Source: Burkholderiales bacterium UBA2459
GTDB lineage: Bacteria; Pseudomonadota; Gammaproteobacteria; Burkholderiales; Burkholderiaceae_E
DNA length: 17,976 nt
Assembly: GCA_002342365.1 (NCBI GenBank)
Contig: DDPV01000045.1
Span: 73,362 to 91,337, forward strand
Direction of reading: 5' to 3'
In this document: in pieces, positions 8,506-16,700 of the stretch
How the letters are laid out: the number at the start of each line of letters is the position of its first letter
How positions within the stretch are numbered: position 1 is the first letter of the stretch
Position numbers and translations under genes: made by a program
Notes under the pieces: model-generated
The model's database searches: none
The model's input: the letters and a program-made list of their open reading frames with translations, nothing else
What the model was told of the DNA's origin: nothing

Positions 8506-9286
8506 TGGAGCGGGCTTCATCGCTTTGTTCAACTGCGTCAGCACGGCCTTGCGCAAGCGCTGACTTTCGATTGAGCAGCCCACGCTCGTATTCAAGCAAC
8601 TGCAATTCGATGGTTGAGTGCCGCTCATCGGTCTGCAGCCAATCCCCAGGCCACAGATTGACCGCTCTCACAATACTGTCCTCAGGACGACTTGCTGCAT
8701 CAATCAGATTGATGCAAGCGGGTTGCTGCAAGAGGTTGCCCAGCCAGCCCTGCGGGGCGCACAGCCACCAGCTAATCAAGGCTCGGTTGATACCGCCATG
8801 CAAGACCCAAAGCGCTGTGTGCCAGTCCGGGTCGGCGAGTTCGTCCTTCACCACCGGTAGCACGCGTGCGTAGACCTCATCGATCGACTCGCCACCTTGA
8901 AATCGAGTGTCGCCGGAGGGACATCCACGAAAAATACCGAGAAAGGCCTCGTGCAAGGCCACATCTTCGAGCGCTTCGTAGCTGCCCTTGCGGATTTCCT
9001 GCAAGGCTTTCAAGGCACTTTGACGCGGAACCGATTGCGTTTGCATAGCGTTCAAGACAATCTCGGCGCTTTGTCGGGTGCGCAACAAGTCTGATGTGAT
9101 GACCCGATCGACTCGGACACCGCCTTGCGCCAAGAGCGCGCCTGCAGCCTGTGCCTGCTTGATGCCCCGGTCGTTCAAGCCCACCGCGTCCGCATCGACC
9201 GGCGTACCGTCGGCAAGATAATAAGAAACGCTGCCGTGTCGCATCAGAATAATGCGTCGACGCTGAGGTGCCTGGTAGGTTTGCAT
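8498..9286 (-). CDS. histidine phosphatase superfamily protein
   Basis: This is a 262-aa branch-1 histidine phosphatase (phosphoglycerate mutase-like). The phospho-accepting His is His17 in LMRHGS. Other active-site elements: LNDRG (38-41), SDLLRTRQSA (65-74), the probable acid Glu97 in LQEIRKG, GGES (131-134) and the second His163 in VLHGG. Such proteins remove phosphate from small molecules or act as mutases; the substrate cannot be read from sequence. ATG 9286 is chosen because it starts close to the RIILMRHG strand; GTG 9346 would add 20 residues and lacks a Shine-Dalgarno. It is first in a unit with the kinase (8-nt overlap) and dehydrogenase, so it may reset or edit the phosphorylated intermediate. 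That role is inference. Confidence 0.88.
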   Translation of the reverse strand: MQTYQAPQRRRIILMRHGSVSYYLADGTPVDADAVGLNDRGIKQAQAAGALLAQGGVRVDRVITSDLLRTRQSAEIVLNAMQTQSVPRQSALKALQEIRKGSYEALEDVALHEAFLGIFRGCPSGDTRFQGGESIDEVYARVLPVVKDELADPDWHTALWVLHGGINRALISWWLCAPQGWLGNLLQQPACINLIDAASRPEDSIVRAVNLWPGDWLQTDERHSTIELQLLEYERGLLNRKSALAQGRADAVEQSDEARSND

Positions 9287-9431
9287 AGTTAAAGCGATAG
9301 CGATGGTTGCAACAAGAAGGCCCTTTGGGGGCTGCCTTGCAGGCACACTGACTCCGATGCGTGAACGCTTCGTAGTTTAGCCTTCAAGGCTTTGATGCGG
9401 ACGGCGAGGAGGAATTTGAGGTTCCGCAATG

Positions 9432-9477
9432 TGACCATTCAGGTCTGTTCGGCTTGACCATTCAGGTCTGCTCGGCT
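9432..9477. repeat. 23-bp direct tandem duplication over the ABC-F stop codon
   Basis: Two adjacent 23-bp copies (9432-9454 and 9455-9477) begin TGACCATTCAGGTCTG and differ at one base (T at 9448, C at 9471). The right copy holds the last codons and TGA stop of the ABC-F gene; the left copy lies outside the gene. Because 23 is not a multiple of three, the extra copy does not extend the protein. Confidence 0.9.
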
Positions 9478-11384
9478 TCGGAAGCCAGAAATGTTTTTTC
9501 GCAATTCTCGCGCTGCATGGCAAGGTCGATCCAGATGTCTTCTTGTTCCTGGAGCAAGCGCTCGCAATGGGCGCGGGTCTTTGCTGCTTGTTGCCAAGCG
9601 GTCGGATCCTTGCCAGGCAATTCCCCGAGCCTGCGGTCGCACTCGGCAATGCTTTGCCTTAAGGATTCCATGTTTGCATCGCAATGCTTGATCGCCTGAT
9701 CGATCGGCTTGAGAGCCGCTTTGAGTTGCTCGCGTTGTCTGGCTGCATGTTGCCTTTGCTGTTGCTTGGAGCGATGCGATCCAGACTGTGGCTGCTCGAT
9801 CTCTGCGGTTGCATGGCGCTTGCGGTGAAGCAGATCGAGCTCGTAGTCGCTGATATCGCCGTCAAAAGCTTCGAGCTTTTGATCGCGCAATATCCACAGG
9901 CTGTCAACGCAGGCACGCAGCAGGTAACGATCGTGCGATACAAGAAGTAGAGCACCTTGGAAGGCTGCAAGCGACTGCGCAAGCGCATCACGGGTGAGCG
10001 CATCGAGATGGTTGGTCGGTTCGTCAAGGATCAGAGCCTGCGGCTTATGAATAAAGAGCGCCGCCAAAGCTATCCGCGCACGCTCACCGCCCGACATCGG
10101 GGCAATCGGTCGCAAGGCATCTTCACCGCGGATCGCAAAACGCCCAAGCCAATCGCGAAGGCTTTGCTCGCTTTGTGTCGGCGCAACCCGCCGCAAATGC
10201 TCAAGCGCGGAGTCATCAGGCCGCAGGTCTTCGACCGCGCTTTGTGAAAAGTAACCGATGCGCGCCTGCCTTGCCCTTGAAAGGCTTCCCTCAATCGCTT
10301 GCATCTGACCCACAAGGTGTTTGACCCAGGTCGTTTTTCCGGCTCCATTAACGCCGAGCAAACCGACGCGATCGCCGCGACCCAAAGCGAATTGTTTGAC
10401 CCGAAAGAGCAGGGTGGATCCGTAGCCGATGCCAAGCGAATCACCGCTGAGAATCGGGTCTGGGCAGTCCTGCGCTTCATCGAGCGGCAAATCAAGGCGT
10501 ATGGCATCCTGAGGTGCGGGCGTTGATTGGATTGTCTCAAGCATCTTGATTCGGCTTTGCACCTGACGCGCCTTGGTCGCTTGCGCCCTGAAGCGTTGAA
10601 TGAAGCGCTCCAAATGTTCACGCTGATCCTGTTGTTTTTGACGAAGGCGGTCGGCCTGTTGCTGCAGTTCAGCGCGCGTTTGCTGCATCGCGCTGTAGCC
10701 CCCACGGTAGATGCGCAAACCGCCATCTTCAAAGTAAATCGTTTGTTGCGCGCAGGCATCCAGAAAATCCCGGTCGTGCGAGACCACAAGGCACAGTCCC
10801 TCGTAACGCTTGAGCCAGCGCTCAAGCCACAGCACGGCGTCGAGGTCCAGGTGGTTGCTTGGCTCGTCGAGCAACAGCAAGTCCGAGGGTATGAACAAGG
10901 CGCGTGCAAGATTCAATCGCATTCGCCAGCCCCCCGAGAGTTGCTTGACAGCGCTTGCGCACTGCGCTGTCGAAAAACCGAGACCGTCAAGAAGACGCAT
11001 CACGCGTGGCTGGGCGTCGGGTCCGCCGGCTTCAATCCAGGCGTCATGGGCTTGTGCGATCGCCTGCGGATCGTCCGCCGCGATTGCAAGGGCCTGGCTT
11101 TGAATCGCTGCACCCAGCGCGAGATCCTGATTCAATAACCACCGCCAGGCGGGCAGGTCTGATTGCGGCAGTGACTGGGCAAGCGCAACGGTGCGCAGGG
11201 CTGGCATCTCAATGCTGCCTTCATCGGGCAAGAGCTCAGCTTGCAGGGCTGCGAGCAGGCTCGATTTGCCGCAGCCGTTTGCCCCCACCAGGCCGATGCA
11301 GCCTTGCATCGGCAAATCGAGATCGACGTTGCGCAGGATTTGTTTGCCCGCTCTTGAGAGGCCCAAGCCTTTGAGTCGAATCAT
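9462..11384 (-). CDS. ABC-F family ATPase (YheS/Uup-like), ribosome-associated
   Basis: This 640-aa soluble protein has two ABC domains and no membrane segments. Domain 1: Walker A GANGCGKSS (34-42), signature LSGGWRMRL (149-157), Walker B LLLLDEPSNHLD (169-180). The linker at about 235-300 is rich in Gln, Arg and Lys and matches the P-site tRNA interaction motif region. Domain 2: GVNGAGKTT (344-352), MSGGERARI (430-438), ALILDEPTNHLD (450-461). A charged coiled C-terminal tail (about 535-640) follows. ABC-F proteins bind the ribosomal E site and modulate peptide-bond formation or rescue stalls; the arrangement is nearest to YheS. It starts 20 nt after the prmB stop with a weak Shine-Dalgarno and is probably the last gene of the queF-dapD-prmB operon. 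No clear terminator follows. Confidence 0.92.
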   Translation of the reverse strand: MIRLKGLGLSRAGKQILRNVDLDLPMQGCIGLVGANGCGKSSLLAALQAELLPDEGSIEMPALRTVALAQSLPQSDLPAWRWLLNQDLALGAAIQSQALAIAADDPQAIAQAHDAWIEAGGPDAQPRVMRLLDGLGFSTAQCASAVKQLSGGWRMRLNLARALFIPSDLLLLDEPSNHLDLDAVLWLERWLKRYEGLCLVVSHDRDFLDACAQQTIYFEDGGLRIYRGGYSAMQQTRAELQQQADRLRQKQQDQREHLERFIQRFRAQATKARQVQSRIKMLETIQSTPAPQDAIRLDLPLDEAQDCPDPILSGDSLGIGYGSTLLFRVKQFALGRGDRVGLLGVNGAGKTTWVKHLVGQMQAIEGSLSRARQARIGYFSQSAVEDLRPDDSALEHLRRVAPTQSEQSLRDWLGRFAIRGEDALRPIAPMSGGERARIALAALFIHKPQALILDEPTNHLDALTRDALAQSLAAFQGALLLVSHDRYLLRACVDSLWILRDQKLEAFDGDISDYELDLLHRKRHATAEIEQPQSGSHRSKQQQRQHAARQREQLKAALKPIDQAIKHCDANMESLRQSIAECDRRLGELPGKDPTAWQQAAKTRAHCERLLQEQEDIWIDLAMQRENCEKTFLASEAEQT

Positions 11385-11404
11385 GCCTGCGGTGGCGCTT
11401 GCGC

Positions 11405-12328
11405 TCAGCGAAGCTTGAGCAATCCGGCTCGGCTGATGAGCACGACCATGTGCTGGCCGGCCGCAACAGGAATCCAGCTGAATTCAAGCTTCGGAAACGC
11501 AGCTTCGAAATGGACCCGTTCGTTGCCGATTTCAAGCAGGAGCTGGCCCTGTTCGTTAAGCACTGCAGCGGCCTGGGCAAGAAATTCTCTGCAAAAGTCC
11601 ATGCCGTCGACCCCGCCTGCGAGCGCCGAACGGGGTTCGGCCAGAAACTCGGGCGGAAGCGACTGCATGGATTCTTGGTTGACATAGGGCGGATTACAAA
11701 GAATCAGGTCAAACCGCATGTGCTTCCAGGGCGCAAGTCCGCTGCCCTGCCGCAACTGGGTTCGGTCCGTCAGACCATGGTCGGCAAGGTTTAGCGCTGC
11801 AAGCGCAAGCGCTTGCTCAAAGCGATCGGACCCAAAAAGTTGGGCGTCGGCGAATTGATGCCCCGCGTGAATCAGGATGCTGCCCGAACCGGTACAAAGA
11901 TCAAGCATGCTCAAGGGCGCATCGATCAAGCCTTCGTCACGACAACGGGCCAAGGCCTCCACCAGCAGCGAGCGCGGAATCAGAGCGCGAGGATCGGAGC
12001 GGAATCGCAAACCATCCAACCAAGCTTCGCCGGTCAGATACGATACCGGCAGGCGTTGTTCGACGCGGCGGCGCAGCAACTGAGCGATGCGTCGCCATTC
12101 GATCGCTGACACGCGTGCGTCTCTGAAATCGTCCAGACGATCGCGGGGCAAATCCAGGCCCCAAAGCACAAGCCAGGCCGCGTCGTCGAAGGCGTCGCTT
12201 GTTCCCTGGCCGAAACGCAGGCCTTCTGACTCCAAGACCGCAACCGCAGCGCGCAGGCCGTCAATCAGCGCGTGATCGCTTTGTCCAAGCCATTTGAGTC
12301 GTTGAAGATTGGCGCTTTTCAAAGCCAT
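11405..12328 (-). CDS. prmB: 50S ribosomal protein uL3 N5-glutamine methyltransferase
   Basis: PrmB methylates a glutamine of ribosomal protein uL3 near the peptidyl-transferase region, using S-adenosylmethionine. The 307-aa protein has the N-terminal helical HemK-type domain (RVEQRLPVSYLTGEAWLDG at 88-106), SAM motif I LDLCTGSGS at 142-150 and the glutamine-binding NPPYVN at 212-217. The following LPPEFLAEPRSALAGG matches PrmB better than the release-factor methylase PrmC. Motif I has Ser where the family usually has Cys (GSGC). The ATG is preceded by AAGGA four bases upstream. It lies 27 nt after dapD and 20 nt before the ABC-F gene, a spacing typical of one transcript. Both PrmB and the ABC-F product act on the ribosome. 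Confidence 0.92.
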   Translation of the reverse strand: MALKSANLQRLKWLGQSDHALIDGLRAAVAVLESEGLRFGQGTSDAFDDAAWLVLWGLDLPRDRLDDFRDARVSAIEWRRIAQLLRRRVEQRLPVSYLTGEAWLDGLRFRSDPRALIPRSLLVEALARCRDEGLIDAPLSMLDLCTGSGSILIHAGHQFADAQLFGSDRFEQALALAALNLADHGLTDRTQLRQGSGLAPWKHMRFDLILCNPPYVNQESMQSLPPEFLAEPRSALAGGVDGMDFCREFLAQAAAVLNEQGQLLLEIGNERVHFEAAFPKLEFSWIPVAAGQHMVVLISRAGLLKLR

Positions 12329-12355
12329 TCGTTCCTTGGTCGCCTGCCCGCAGAT

Positions 12356-13177
12356 TCAGTCTCCGCGAAGCAAGTCATTGATCGCAGTCTTTGCCCGCGT
12401 CTGCGCGTCGACCCGTTTGACGATGATGGCCGCATAAAGCGCGCAACTGCCATCCGATGAGGGGAGGGTGCCCGGCACCACCACCGATCCCGAGGGTACA
12501 CGGCCATACATCGTTTCACCGCTGCTGCGATCGAAAATTTTGGTGCTTTGCCCGATGAAGACGCCCATTGACAACACCGAGTGCGCCTCAACCACTACGC
12601 CCTCGACCACTTCAGAGCGCGCCCCGATGAAGCAGTTGTCCTCAATGATGGTCGGATTTGCCTGCAGTGGCTCAAGTACCCCACCGATGCCGACGCCCCC
12701 GGACAAGTGCACGTTTTTGCCGATTTGCGCGCAGGAACCCACGGTTGCCCAGGTGTCGACCATCGTACCCTCGTCGACATAGGCGCCAATGTTGACGAAA
12801 GAGGGCATCAGAATCACATTGCGCGCGATGTAACTGCCCCGGCGCGCAACAGCGGGCGGAACCACGCGAAAGCCGCCTTGCGCAAAACGCTCGGCATCGT
12901 AGTCAACAAACTTCGTGGGCACTTTGTCATAAAACTGCATGGGACCCGCCGGCATCGTTTGATTGTCCTCCAAGCGAAACGACAACAAGACCGCTTTCTT
13001 GATCCACTGGTGAACCTGCCACTGCCCTTCGTGCTGCTCAGCGACCCTCAGGCGACCCGCATCAAGTTCTTCAAGTACATGCTGAACAGCCTCTCTTAAG
13101 CTACGGTCGGCATTGCGTGAATTGATTGAGGTCCGATCTTCCCAAGCCTGTTCGATCAGCGATTGATAGGTGTTCAT
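12356..13177 (-). CDS. dapD: 2,3,4,5-tetrahydropyridine-2,6-dicarboxylate N-succinyltransferase
   Basis: DapD transfers succinyl from succinyl-CoA to tetrahydrodipicolinate in the succinylase branch of the diaminopimelate/lysine pathway, which also feeds peptidoglycan. The 273-aa length is essentially that of E. coli DapD (274). It has an N-terminal helical domain (to about 100), then a left-handed beta helix of hexapeptide repeats at about 105-240 (GSYIARNVILMPSFVNIGAYVD, VGSCAQIGKNV, IIEDNCFIGARSEVVEGVVV), with the family hallmark SGGVGIGG at 159-166, and a C-terminal strand region. ATG 13177 is chosen over an in-frame extension to 13327, which would run back through the queF gene. AGGA lies five bases upstream. 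It is the second gene of the operon, 28 nt after queF. The usual partners dapC and dapE are absent here. Confidence 0.96.
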   Translation of the reverse strand: MNTYQSLIEQAWEDRTSINSRNADRSLREAVQHVLEELDAGRLRVAEQHEGQWQVHQWIKKAVLLSFRLEDNQTMPAGPMQFYDKVPTKFVDYDAERFAQGGFRVVPPAVARRGSYIARNVILMPSFVNIGAYVDEGTMVDTWATVGSCAQIGKNVHLSGGVGIGGVLEPLQANPTIIEDNCFIGARSEVVEGVVVEAHSVLSMGVFIGQSTKIFDRSSGETMYGRVPSGSVVVPGTLPSSDGSCALYAAIIVKRVDAQTRAKTAINDLLRGD

Positions 13178-13182
13178 GTGTT

Positions 13183-13186
13183 TCCT
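13183..13186 (-). promoter_or_regulatory. dapD Shine-Dalgarno (decides the start)
   Basis: Minus-strand AGGA followed by AACAC and ATG 13177. It settles the dapD start and leaves a 28-nt gap to the queF stop. Confidence 0.7.
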
Positions 13187-13205
13187 GTGTTGGTTGATGG
13201 ATTCG

Positions 13206-13646
13206 TTACTGCACGAAAGGCCGGGTTGTTTCGGTTTTAAGCGGGCCGAGATCCACCGGCACGGGGGCTTTCCAGCCTCGTTTGCGATGTTCAGCAGCCA
13301 CGGTTGTGTAAATCCCGCCGCGAACATACCAGCGTGAGGTCAGCCGCATAAAGCGCGGGGCGAGCAAGGCAAGCAGTGCATCCAGAATCTGGTTGGTCAC
13401 AGCCTCGTGAAAAGCCCCTTGATCACGATAAGACCACATGTACATTTTGAGCGACTTCAGCTCCACGCACCATTCATGGGGGATATAGTCGAGCTCGAAA
13501 ACCGCAAAGTCGGGCTGGCCCGTCAGCGGGCAAAGGCAGGTGAATTCGGGGATGTCCATGTGGATCGCATAGTCGCGCGAAGGTTGCGGATTAGGGAATC
13601 GGTCAAGTTTGTTTGACGGTCTGCTGCTCATGGCACTTGGATCCAT
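13206..13646 (-). CDS. queF: NADPH-dependent 7-cyano-7-deazaguanine reductase (short, unimodular type)
   Basis: QueF reduces preQ0 to preQ1, the last free-base step before insertion into the wobble position of queuosine tRNAs. The 146-aa product is the short type, like the B. subtilis enzyme, rather than the long two-domain E. coli form. Seen: FTCLCPLTGQPDF (35-47) with nucleophile Cys39 and catalytic Asp46, the QueF motif VELKSLKMYMWSYR (61-74) that binds NADPH, AFHE (78-81) with substrate-binding Glu81, and VRGGIYTTV (108-116). Start choice is open: ATG 13646 or ATG 13631, neither with a good Shine-Dalgarno; both lie before the conserved LDRFPNPQP. It heads the operon with dapD, prmB and the ABC-F gene and is divergent from smc. 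I see no preQ1 riboswitch upstream. Confidence 0.94.
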   Translation of the reverse strand: MDPSAMSSRPSNKLDRFPNPQPSRDYAIHMDIPEFTCLCPLTGQPDFAVFELDYIPHEWCVELKSLKMYMWSYRDQGAFHEAVTNQILDALLALLAPRFMRLTSRWYVRGGIYTTVAAEHRKRGWKAPVPVDLGPLKTETTRPFVQ

Positions 13647-13680
13647 AGGGCGTTAGGGGGACTTCATCGGATTTGACACC

Positions 13681-13726
13681 GGCCGCTCAAGCGATGGGAT
13701 AGCCGGAGTATAGGGAGGCCGCTCAA
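13681..13726. repeat. repeated 10-mer in the queF/smc divergent region
   Basis: GGCCGCTCAA occurs at 13681-13690 and 13717-13726, in direct orientation 36 bp apart, with loosely similar flanks (each followed within eight bases by TGGG). It lies in the 134 bp between the divergent queF and smc starts and could be a pair of regulator sites; nothing else supports that. Confidence 0.4.
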
Positions 13727-13739
13727 TGCTTGGGGTACG

Positions 13740-13745
13740 ATTATA
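13740..13745 (-). promoter_or_regulatory. candidate -10 element for the queF operon
   Basis: The minus strand reads a perfect TATAAT here, about 95 nt upstream of ATG 13646, giving a start near 13733 and a leader of some 87 nt. No -35 hexamer fits at 16-18 nt. The plus strand shows no promoter of similar quality for smc. Confidence 0.35.
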
Positions 13746-13780
13746 GGTTTCCTCAAGATCAGGCTCGGAGCCTACTCGCC

Positions 13781-16700
13781 GTGCGGCTGAAGCAAATCAA
13801 GCTCTCAGGATTTAAATCCTTTGTTGACCCGACCGTACTTGATGTTCCGGGGCAACTCATTGGCGTTGTGGGTCCCAATGGTTGCGGCAAGTCCAATATC
13901 ATGGATGCGGTGCGCTGGGTGTTGGGCGAATCGCGTGCCAACGAATTGCGCGGCGAGTCGATGCAAGATGTGATTTTCAGTGGCTCGGTTGATCGTAAGC
14001 CGTCGGCGCGCGCATCGGTTGAATTGGTTTTTGATAACAGCATGGGGCGCATCGCCGGGGCGTGGGGCGCGTTTGCCGAAGTTGCGGTCAAGCGGGTGTT
14101 GACCCGCGACGGACAGTCGATTTACTCGATCAACCAGCAAACGGTTCGCCGTCGCGATGTGCATGACCTGTTTTTGGGAACCGGACTTGGCCCGAGGGCT
14201 TATGCGATGATCGGACAGGGCACGATATCAAGAATTATCGAGTCAAAGCCCGAGGATCTTCGAATCTTCCTCGAGGAGGCGGCGGGGGTATCTCGCTACA
14301 AGGAGCGGCGCCGCGAAACCGAGCATCGGCTTGCTGACACCCGCGACAATCTCACGCGGGTTGAAGACGTCTTGCGAGAACTCGAGTCACAGATTGCAAG
14401 CCTGCAGCTGCAAGCTGAGCGGGCTGAACGCTTTCGCAAGCTCGACGGGGACCGGCAACGATTCCAGGGGCTTGTATGGCTTGCAAGGCGTCACGACGCG
14501 CTGGCTCAACAAGATCGGGCTCGAGAAACTTTTCAAAGCCAAGAGCTTAGGCTTGATGCGGAAATCGCATCGCTGCGAACCACCGAGGCTGCACTCGAAT
14601 CAGCACGCGCAAGCGCAGCAAGTGCGTCTGACGCACTTCATGCGGCGCAGGCTGACTACTACCAGGCCAACGCCGAGCTTGCAAAGCTTGAGTCCGAGCG
14701 AAGCTTCGTCACGGAATCCCGGCGTGAAGCCCTTGAGCAGCTCGATAGGCTGGGAAAGCAGGCGCAAGGTGAGCAGATCGAAAATGAAGAGGTGGTTCAA
14801 CGCATCGGCGACAGCCAGCAGCGCCTTGATGAACTGACGCGGTTGGTTCACGATCAAACCGCGCAGGTTCAAAGCTTGGCCTCACAAGGCCAAAGCCTGG
14901 ACACTGAGATTGCAAAGAGGCAACAGGAACTTGAGGCGGCACGCACGCGCTTGGAGGCTTTCCGTCGCGATCGCGATGCCGCTCAGATCCGAAGGCAGAC
15001 TGCACAAGATCAGCTGCTTCAACTGCGTCATCGGTTTGAGCAACAGCAGCAGGCACTCTCGAAGCTCAATCGGCTGGATTCGGAGCAGCTACGGGTGCAG
15101 CAACAAGAACTAGAGGCTGCCGAAAGGGAAGAAGCACAATGCGCGGCAGGTCAAGCGCAGCTTCAGCGCGAGGCCTCAGACGCCCGAGCCTTGGTTCTCC
15201 CCGCGCAGGAAGCCTTGCGCGCTGCGCAGTCGCGTGAGGCAGATCTTGAAGCGAGACTATCTGCTTTGCTTGAGCTTGAGGCGCGTCTGAGTGATCAATC
15301 AAAGATGCGTCCCTGGTTGCAGGCCAAGGGCTGGTTTGGTCACGAACGATTCTGGCAGGGCCTTCGGGTGGAGGCAGGTTGGGATGCAACGATTGAAGCG
15401 GCGCTGCGCGAGCGGCTCGAGGCGATTGAAGTCGAATCGCTTGAGGCGCTGGCGATGCTTGATCGTGAGGCGCCGCCTCAAAAGCAAGGTTTTTTTCAGG
15501 TTTTGCCGCTGACAGGCAACCGAGCGCTTGAGGAAGACCCGTCCAATCGGGCTGATTCGAAGCCCTCTGGTCTGGCCGGCTTGCGACGCTTGCGCGAGCT
15601 TGTTCAATGCAGCGACCCTCATCGCGAGGTCTTGCTCGATCGTTGGCTTGAGGGGGCATTTGTTGCTGGTGATTTGGCGCAAGCGCTTTGCTTTTTAGCC
15701 CATTTGGAAGCGGGGCAGCGCATCTTTACTGCACAAGGCCATTGCCTCGATCGAGACAGCATAGCCTTTCATGCATCGGATCAGGCTCACGAGGGCAGAC
15801 TTGGGAGAAAGCGTGAAGCCGATCAGTTGCAAAAGGACTTGCTTGGGCAGCAATTGATGGTGGAACAAGCGATGCACCTGTTGCAGTCAGCCGAAACAAA
15901 GGCCACATCGCTTGCTCAAGAGCTTGAACAGTCAAGGCAAGCGCACTTGCAGGCCACACGAGCGCTGGCGCAAAGCCGCCTTGAAACCGAACGGATACAA
16001 CAAACGCAACGTCAGGTGGAAGCCGAGACGCAGCGGCTTGGTCAGGAGCGAGAGGACACCGAAAAGGAAGTACGTAGGCAACAGCAGCTTGAGCTTCAGT
16101 CCGCTGAGCTGGTTTCAAGCCTCGATTCGGACATGCTCAGTGCACAGGACCGCTTGACTCAAGCGCAAGTTGCGCATGCGCATGCACATGAGCGCCTGAT
16201 ACAGTGGCGTTCGGGATTTCGCGAGGCTGAACGGCAGCTTGATGCCTACCGATACGATTTCAGGAGCGTTTCAGAGCGACTTACGCTTGCTAGGCAACGT
16301 CATCTAGCGCTTAGCGAATCCCTCAACGCGCTCGCTCAACAGCAAGGCGTACTTCGCAAGCGCGTGGATAGTTTCGACGAAGCACTTTTGCGCGACAAGC
16401 TTGATCAAGCGCTTGCCACCCGGATAGTGGCGCAAGACAGGCTCGCGCTTTGCCGCAACCAGCAAGAGCATAGGAACCAGCAGGTCCGAGCCCTTGAGGA
16501 ACAACGCATGGCCACTGAAGGCTTGATTCAGCCGCTGCGCCAGGGTTTATCAGCAGCAGCCCTTGACGAGCAAGCGGCAAAAACGACAGCGGAGCAGTTT
16601 TCCCAGATGCTTCAGGAGGCGGGGATGAACGTTCAAGCGCTGGCTGAGCAAGCAGATCGGGACGAGGTCGCTCTCAAGGCGGCCGCCCTTCAGGCTGAAT

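Noticed and set aside
9287..9346. GTG start adding 20 residues to the histidine phosphatase
   Set aside because: There is no Shine-Dalgarno, and the residues precede the expected start just before the RIILMRHG strand; the short hydrophobic stretch is too weak for a signal peptide.
9287..9461. Small gene or terminator between the ABC-F stop and the phosphatase start
   Set aside because: These 175 bp hold one tandem duplicate and short imperfect inverted repeats, but no convincing coding frame or stem with a U-tract.
13673..13678. TTGACA as the smc -35
   Set aside because: It is a perfect hexamer, but no acceptable -10 lies 16-18 bp downstream (only GGGATA or GATAGC).
13647..13733. preQ1 riboswitch in the queF leader
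   Set aside because: I looked for the preQ1 aptamer pattern (short hairpin plus A-rich tail near the ribosome binding site) and did not see it.
13730..13780. Upstream ATG start for smc
   Set aside because: The conserved SMC N terminus begins at GTG 13781; the extra 17 residues resemble nothing in the family.
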